Shown here: one piece after another, positions 19,381-26,929 of the stretch
Layout of the letters: each line of letters begins with the position of its first letter
How positions within the stretch are numbered: the stretch's first letter is position 1
Assembly (NCBI GenBank): GCA_013054445.1
Contig: JAAMPI010000742.1
Coordinates: 1-26,929, forward strand
Origin: Cudoniella acicularis
Lineage: Eukaryota > Ascomycota > Leotiomycetes > Helotiales > Helotiaceae
DNA: 26,929 bases
Direction of reading: 5' to 3'
The notes under the pieces: generated by a model
Database searches by the model: none
What the model was told of the DNA's origin: nothing
Seen by the model: the letters and a program-made list of their open reading frames with translations, nothing else
Translations under genes and position numbers: made by a program

Positions 19381-21628
19381 TTAAAATAAGTCCCACATAT
19401 CAGCCCAGGGATACTCAAATCCATTCACATAATTCTGTGCATCCATCACAGACGGACCAGTATGCACACCCCCATTAAACCCATTAAAATTAAACATAGT
19501 AGCATCAACTCCCTCAAAGACCCTCACATTGTTACCCGGCTGATTCATCTCATATGATAAAACAGACTCTCTCGCTTGAGATGGTAGTTCTTTATTCCCA
19601 TAAATTTGCATAATAGGATCTTCACACTGAGCAAGACAAATATCCGCCAAATCCCATTTATCCTTCACTTTCGCGCATTGAAGCCAGGCCATAAAGTCCA
19701 GGAGAGATGATTTACAACTGCTAATGATGAGAGGATCATTGGTTTCAATGGCACAACGGAGAAGAATGATTGTGGCGGAGGAGATGTGGTATGCTGAATA
19801 GGGTGTCCAGAATTCGGAGAGGTGATGCGATTTCAGGGAGCAGAGGAATATGATGATCTCGCGAGCTGATTCTCGGAGCATGGCTTGCGAGTATCGTTTT
19901 GTTTCCGAGAGGCCCGGCTCCGTGGTGTGTGTTGCGTTCTGGCATTAATTAGCTTTTGTCCCTTTTCCTTCACTCTCCTATATGCAAAGCTCACTCGAAA
20001 GGCTATGCGACAAATCAACATCTTTACTGACAGGAACCCAAGCTTGAGACTACTAGATCCGGAAACAATCTCTCTACCATCTTCATTGGCTCTGCGTAAT
20101 AGTGAAAGTACCGGCTCAGAATCCTCCCAGTTATCTAAATCCAACTGCAGTCGTCGCAGCACTTTCGAAGTCTCCGTTGCTAACTTTTCTCGGCGATCAT
20201 ATACTAATGGCAAAACGTCCCCGAGTATTTCCGTGAGGGTGCAGAGTGCAATGAAACACTCTGCGGCTTCTCTTCGTGAAGTGATATCCATTCCTTCCGT
20301 CATCAGAATCTCTATAGTTGGGAGCGGGACTTGGTATTGGTTCTTAGTGATGTATGTTGGAACCCCGTGGGCAAAACTTGACCTATAGAACAATTGATGA
20401 AAGATAGTTTACTCGGCAGAGATATACTGACCAACGATCGTGAATCAAAACTCCCCACCATAACCTAATTCTCATCTTCTTCTCCGCATCGGAAATTTTC
20501 CAAGTCTCCGGGTTCCTGTTAAGCCCAAGAATATGTGATAAACCAACAGTTCTCCCACTATTTATCGTATTCCCCGTGATAGAAGTTGTCGGCCGTCCCA
20601 TGAGATCCAGTAGCACAGCATTAATTGTTGACATTCCAGGTGCTTGGAACTCTTCTTGTAGCGCAGCCACAGCCAGATTCCAAACGTAAAGAAGATCGGG
20701 ACATGGGTGGTTTTGCAGAGCCTTGGAGCGATGCCAGTAAATCAGAGAGGATGCCAGAAGGTCGCAGACCAGTGCAGCTGAAAGACTTTTATTCCCGGCT
20801 CTGTAAAGATAAACGAAATGCTCTTCATCTAGTACTGGGAAAGAAGGATGAATATACTCAAAATACCTGTTTGGAGTCAGAGATTGAAATTGTTCTCAAG
20901 GAGTTTACTTGCAATGCCACTACATCATCAATCAATGGCCCAAGAATCTGTTCAAGTATTTCCCTCTGTTTCTCTCCCGGTCGACGTTTAAGCGAGAGTC
21001 CCTGTCTTCTTCTCGGAACTGTAAGATACAAGACCGGATCTTTGGGATTATCTGAAATGGTGTTGTAAAGATTATCACGCGGTGACTGTTGCACTCGGCC
21101 ATGAGAAGACATATATTTCTCAATCATCTGCACATCTTCTGCCATAACTGGTCCCACAATCATGGAAGATTTACTGCCGCTCTCCCCCCGTGGTGTGGCA
21201 GAGTTTTGAGGAGTTAGAGGAAGTTCATTTCGATTTTGAATCGGATTCAAAAGCCGAGGGAGAAAAGATTGTGTATCATTGCTCGAGATTTCAGGTGGCT
21301 CATCGTCCAAAGCAAGATGACGGCGTTTAGCAGGTTGATTTGTATAATTCTGATTTGGAGGATTTGCAATATCAAGGTTCCTTGACTCTGTCATCTCACG
21401 AGTGTTTGAAGACCTTTCTCCCCGTTGTGGCTGGGTACAGGCCGCACTTGAAGCCCGACATAATTGACATGGCTGGCCAGATATGTCCACCGTGCAGCGT
21501 AACTTTCGTTTTCGACATCGATCGCAAGCTGGTACTTTGTGTGAACGATAAGGTCGTGCTCCTTGTGGAGAGGTTTCCTCGCCATATGATTGCCGGCTAC
21601 AGTTGGTGTCTTGAGGTGGCGAGAACAT
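19381..21628 (-). pseudogene. Zn(II)2Cys6 transcription factor with fungal_trans domain, two frameshifts
   Basis: The ATG at 21628 is followed by a full zinc cluster: ACDRCRKRKLRC, PCQLC and then AACTQPQ, with basic residues between the first cysteines. A long linker leads to IDDVVALQVNSL and, after a frame change, FEYIHPSFPVLDEEHFV. The change falls at a run of four T (20860-20863 on the plus strand as aaaa) where three would keep the frame. The middle homology segment GRTVGLSHILGLNRNPETW and RIRLWWGVLIHDRW follow, then a 49-nt intron (20431-20383, GTCAGT..ATAG), SSFAHGVPTYI and CRIAFRVSF. A second frame change lies in a CA repeat (about 19937-19950), before ETKRYSQAMLRESAREI. The C-terminus ends EYPWADMWDLF. 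Apart from the indels all parts are present, so a recent pseudogene or sequencing errors in low-complexity runs are both possible. Confidence 0.75.
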
Positions 21629-22399
21629 CTCGAGAAAAAGGGGAATTGTTCAAGTGTTTGACTTGCGTAAGGCAATTAGTAGTCACAGAAAAGAATGTCG
21701 CGGGCGGGAAACGAGACTTATAGACCACACTTAGATCACTTCCCATTGTTGTCAAAAAGATGTACTTGGCGTTACTAGTCTTCCAATAGCCTTCGGATGA
21801 ATGATCTTATACTTCCTGGGATATTGCTGCACGAACACCGAGTTCACAAATTCCGTCTACTAAGCGATATCCTTTGGAGAGCATGTCGTTTGAGTCAATT
21901 TGTGGTGTACACGAACGGTAACGCTTCCTCCACGAATCATAGTTTGCGGAAAGGAGGGGTAAAGTATGCGTAGTATCTCCGAAGAATCGCCTTCCACGAA
22001 TCCCATTCTTGGAAGATTACGAGACGGAAAACATTATCTCCTGATCCACTTATCTTTTCCGCCACGAGCGGCACGCCCGATATCCACCGGAAAATATAAC
22101 ATGTTTCTCACAGTCTCACGGCAGTTAAAAAACGCAGATACGGCGATGGACAAATACGTTCCATCTTGAGGTGACCTGTCTCGGTTAAGATAAAAGGGGC
22201 TCAGGGGCTACGCATGTTACAGCGCTGGACCCCTGAAGCACAGCGCATGAACGCTGAAGTTTAGCGTGTGCCTCTAAACTCCAGCGCTTAGCCCCCGAAA
22301 TATCATCGCGCGACTGCTGATTTCCCTCGCATGCCTCCAACTTGCAGCGAGAGAATCGGAAATAAAACTAATTTATTAACTATTCATCATTTGCACACT
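21629..22399. other. Intergenic region upstream of the regulator, with a GC-rich repeat block
   Basis: No gene is supported. 22196-22310 carries ggggctcaggggct, several agcgct and gcgctgg words, a hairpin acgctgaagtttagcgt (22251-22267), and an ending that partly mirrors its start (ggggcta...agcgctgg against ccagcgcttagcccc). This resembles a small, eroded inverted-repeat element related to motifs at 17332-17782. Confidence 0.45.
22196..22310. repeat. GC-rich dispersed repeat fragment with imperfect inverted ends
   Basis: Starts ggggctcaggggctacgc and ends ccagcgcttagccccc, whose reverse complement starts gggggctaagcgctgg. The first 14 bases also occur at 17332-17345. No target duplication was identified, so its boundaries and class stay open. 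Confidence 0.4.
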
Positions 22400-24384
<1,985 letters not shown>

Positions 24385-26246
24385 GTGGGAGGCATAGCAT
24401 ATTCTCCCACTTTCGCAGAAACTGCCCCGGCGATCATCTTGGCATCGGTGCAAATATCCGTACAAGATTATCTCGCCCTTTTCTTCACGGTGACTTTCAC
24501 TCACCAGGTTCCTTTGTTCCTTGTGACACTTCTCTCTTTAATTGTCCTTGTTAATGGTTCACCTCCCACTGTCACTATCAAAAATGGTTCCTATATTGGC
24601 AATTACAATTCCTTTTATAATGAAGACAAGTTTCTGGGAGTTCCATATGCCCAACAACCTCTTGGATACTTGCGATTCCGTTCACTAGCAAGCCTGAATA
24701 CGACCTGGAATGGTACAAAGGAGGCGACAACATACTCTCCAATTGTGATTTATTCATGCCATCTTCAAATGAAAGACTTGTACTAACAACCTGGTAGTGC
24801 GTTGGTTATGGAGTATAGATTTCCAAGATGGACACTGCCCATACTGATAATTTCCCAGTCTGATTCTAATTACTTCAACTCTTCGGAGGATTGTCTCACT
24901 CTAAACGTCGTTCAACTTTCGGAAAATGCAACCGAGTCATTACCAGTCATTATCTGGCTTTACGGGTACGTGCCACAACTCTTACAAGAAAATCATGCTA
25001 ATTACAAGCAGAGGGGGGTTATACGAAGGAGGAACACAAGGCCAGCGCTACAACCTCTCCCGCATCGTACAGAAATCCGTAGAAGCAAACAAGCCCATGA
25101 TCGCAGTCTCCATAAACTACCGCTTATCAGCATTCGGCTTCATCTGGAGCAAAGAGGTAGCAACAAATGGAACCGGAAACATTGGCTTGAGAGATCAACG
25201 CCTCGTTCTTCACGGGATTCAAGAAAATATTGCTGGATTTGGTGGTGACTCAACCAAGGTGACGGTTTGGGGAGAAAATGCTGGTGGAATCGCTATTGGC
25301 CGTCAACTCACTGCTTATGGTGGGAGAGATGATAAGCTTTTCTGTGCTACGATTATGGAATCTGGTGGTCTGCTTGAGCGATGACCTTACGCGACTCCGG
25401 ATCCAAATGGGTATAGTGAGGAACTCTATACGAACCTTACGATGAGCACCGGATGCTACAACGCTTCAAGTCCCTTGGAATGAAAAACTCAATGCTGCTC
25501 TAAACATCACAAATACTTGGATTACGGGCACTGGACTTGAGCCCTAGATTTCTGTGATCAACAACGACTTCCTCCAAGATCATTGCAACACGCAGATCAA
25601 TGACGGTCGTTTCGTCAAAGTTCAAATTCTGTACGGTACAAATACGGATGAAGGGACAGCAATCACTCTCTCCCCAATCGACGGTGATGAGGATTTCCGT
25701 GCTGCCGTTGCCCAAGGTAGACCGGATATCGCCACAGTTTCCATGATCAATATATGTATCCCAATGTGGCTGAAATCGGAATTCCACTCGGACATGCGCT
25801 CACAAACGCCGAAACCAAGACTTATGGCTCTCAATTCAAATGCAGTGCAGCATTCTTTGGCGGCGCAATAGAGCATTAGCCACGAAGGAAAGTTGTGTCG
25901 GATTTTATTGGCGTCACACATTACCAAGAAGTTGCCTGGGTATTTGGTAACATTGGCGGTGCGGGGTATGCCACCAATCCATTTAATGGGAGCTTGATTG
26001 AACGGCCAGCATATATCGATGTCGGAACTTTGATGCTGTATGTGGGCATCGTTTGTTCATTATCTTGATCCTAACAACCATGAATTATCTGGATATCCAG
26101 TTTGGCCAAACTACGATATTTGGAATGAAGGTGTAGGGGGTAACATGGTTTTTGAAGCCAATACTTCACACATGGAGCAAGATTATTGGAGAGTTCCGCA
26201 AATGCTGTTCATTGCAAAGAAGGTGCTGTTACAGTGGAAACATTAA
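24385..26246 (+). pseudogene. Type-B carboxylesterase/lipase, decayed
   Basis: A hydrophobic leader (FLVTLLSLIVLVNG) without an in-frame ATG nearby precedes TIKNGSYIG and FLGVPYAQQPLGYLRF. Two introns are convincing: 24745-24797 with TACTAAC, and 24966-25011, which restores the oxyanion GGGLYEGG. Later segments are SSEDCLTLNVV, VSINYRLSAFGF, NIGLRDQRL, GFGGDSTKVTVWGENAGG and MESGGL. The nucleophile serine expected in GESAG is Asn here (25277-25279). Stops occur at 24816 (TAG), 25382 (TGA, where Trp would be usual) and 25545 (TAG), and frame changes near 24860 and 25770. Further pieces QILYGTNTDEGTA, THYQEVAWVFGN, MWASFVHYLDPN and YWRVPQMLFIAK reach the TAA at 26244. An extracellular ester hydrolase originally; now inactive by both the lost nucleophile and the stops. 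Confidence 0.82.
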
Positions 26247-26609
26247 GAAATAGACAGAAAGAAGATTTTTTATTAAAAAGCAATAAGTATTAATAAATAT
26301 ACTAGGGGGTAAATAGGGACGCAATGGGAGCCTATTAGAGAGGTTGTGGGGTAGCTAATAAGGACCTGTTTCACACGTGATCTTTTGACAAAAAGTAATT
26401 ACTAGAGCTGATAACCAGTACACAGTACGCTGTAGACTGACTGGCCCCGACAAGCTTTACAAATTACACCTTTTAAGTCTGCCAGCTATCACCACTAGTA
26501 CCAGCGGCCTAGCGCCTCTATTAGGATCCCTCTTCCATCATCACAATCAATTCCACCGCTTCACTTGCCCTAACAGTCCGCAATAAGTCCATATACCTAC
26601 AACAGGCTG
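26247..26609. other. AT-rich intergenic stretch
   Basis: AT-rich just after the esterase pseudogene (about 26250-26320), then mixed sequence without a supported frame. No terminal repeats were found. Confidence 0.35.
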
Positions 26610-26821
26610 TTGGGTCCAGCCAACATCCGGATCGTTGAGCTCAGCCTTGAAAAATACCAGGACGAAGTAGTTATTCAACTATCAAGCAGCTCACTGAATA
26701 CCCCACCTCCCTATGAGGCACTGTCTTGCTGCTGGGGAGATCCCACCATCACGCAACCTATTGTTTGCTCGGCTGGTGTTATTTCGATAACNANANNNCN
26801 NNATNNNNCCCTCCGCTCTCC
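26610..26821 (+). pseudogene. HET-domain fragment near the window edge
   Basis: The frame reads NIRIVELS, then PPYEALSCCWGDPT and ITQPIVCSAG, which matches the start of a HET domain (YEALSYCWGD with a C for Y). There is no ATG at the usual place, and the frame meets ambiguous bases at 26792-26808. The few readable codons after them (ALRSP) could fit the next HET segment, but a stop follows at once. It is either the 5' piece of a broken HET gene or a gene damaged by poor base calls. It is a separate locus from the one at 5252. Confidence 0.6.
26792..26808. other. Ambiguous bases (sequence gap or low-quality join)
   Basis: Most of the 17 positions are n, with a few readable bases between. The sequence to the right (26822 onward) shows no continuation of the HET domain, so the join may be unreliable. 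Confidence 0.9.
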
Positions 26822-26929
26822 ATAAATACAAAGATTAACCTTTAAAGGGAACAATTGCTAGGAGGCAGTTTATGCGGGGCACAGATCCCATAAAAAGTAC
26901 CTGGGTGTATCCAAAGTTAATTTTGGTAA

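Noticed and set aside
19885..20388. Plus-strand frame of 167 codons
   Set aside because: Antisense to the conserved middle of the Zn2Cys6 regulator; its composition reflects the real gene on the other strand.
20831..20866. An intron (GTATTT..CCCAG) at the regulator frame change
   Set aside because: Splicing leads straight into a TAG stop, whereas reading through with one T fewer gives the family sequence FEYIHPSFPVLDEEHF.
21340..21723. Plus-strand frame of 127 codons
   Set aside because: Overlaps the zinc-cluster exon in antisense; no domain of its own.

Overview
The window looks like nuclear DNA of a filamentous ascomycete (Pezizomycotina; a leotiomycete is my best guess, not proven). Genes sit on both strands and carry short introns (46-85 nt) with GT..AG ends and CTAAC-like branch sites. 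The families are typically fungal: HET-domain proteins, Zn(II)2Cys6 regulators, a CE1 esterase, a hemerythrin-like HHE protein and a Dal5-type transporter. No prokaryotic operons, tRNA, rRNA or CRISPR array were seen.

Layout. 1-373 (-): 5' part of a Nudix hydrolase running off the left edge. 1069-4606 (-): a complete five-exon SCAP-like sterol sensor (sterol-sensing domain plus WD40). 5252-7853 (+): a HET-domain gene broken by a 260-bp retroposon-like insertion with a 12-bp target duplication, a stop codon and frameshifts. 8255-8413: a 159-bp MITE flanked by TA. 8601-9456 (+): an intact HHE-domain protein. 9944-11516 (+): a decayed Zn2Cys6 regulator. 12412-13362 (+): an intact secreted CE1 esterase. 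13645-15122 (-) and 15616-about 17240 (+): a divergent membrane dipeptidase / Dal5-like transporter pair, both broken, separated by a GATA-motif-rich promoter. 17971-19209 (+): a fungal hypothetical protein with one in-frame TGA. 19381-21628 (-): a Zn2Cys6 regulator with two frameshifts. 22400-23814 (-): an intact 2,2-dialkylglycine decarboxylase-like aminotransferase. 24385-26246 (+): a decayed type-B carboxylesterase. 26610-26821 (+): a HET-domain fragment running into ambiguous bases near the right edge.

How it fits together. Only the Nudix fragment, SCAP, HHE, CE1 and aminotransferase genes read cleanly. Seven other loci are recognisable but broken, which makes this an accessory, decaying region. 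Several of the breaks look like Trp-to-stop or Gln-to-stop transitions. The clearest functional unit is the dipeptidase/transporter pair. Yeast Dal5 carries allantoate and dipeptides, so this pair resembles a nitrogen-regulated dipeptide uptake and hydrolysis module that has since been lost. The dialkylglycine decarboxylase homologue suggests catabolism of 2-aminoisobutyrate or related amino acids. All family assignments come from motif recognition, without database searches.
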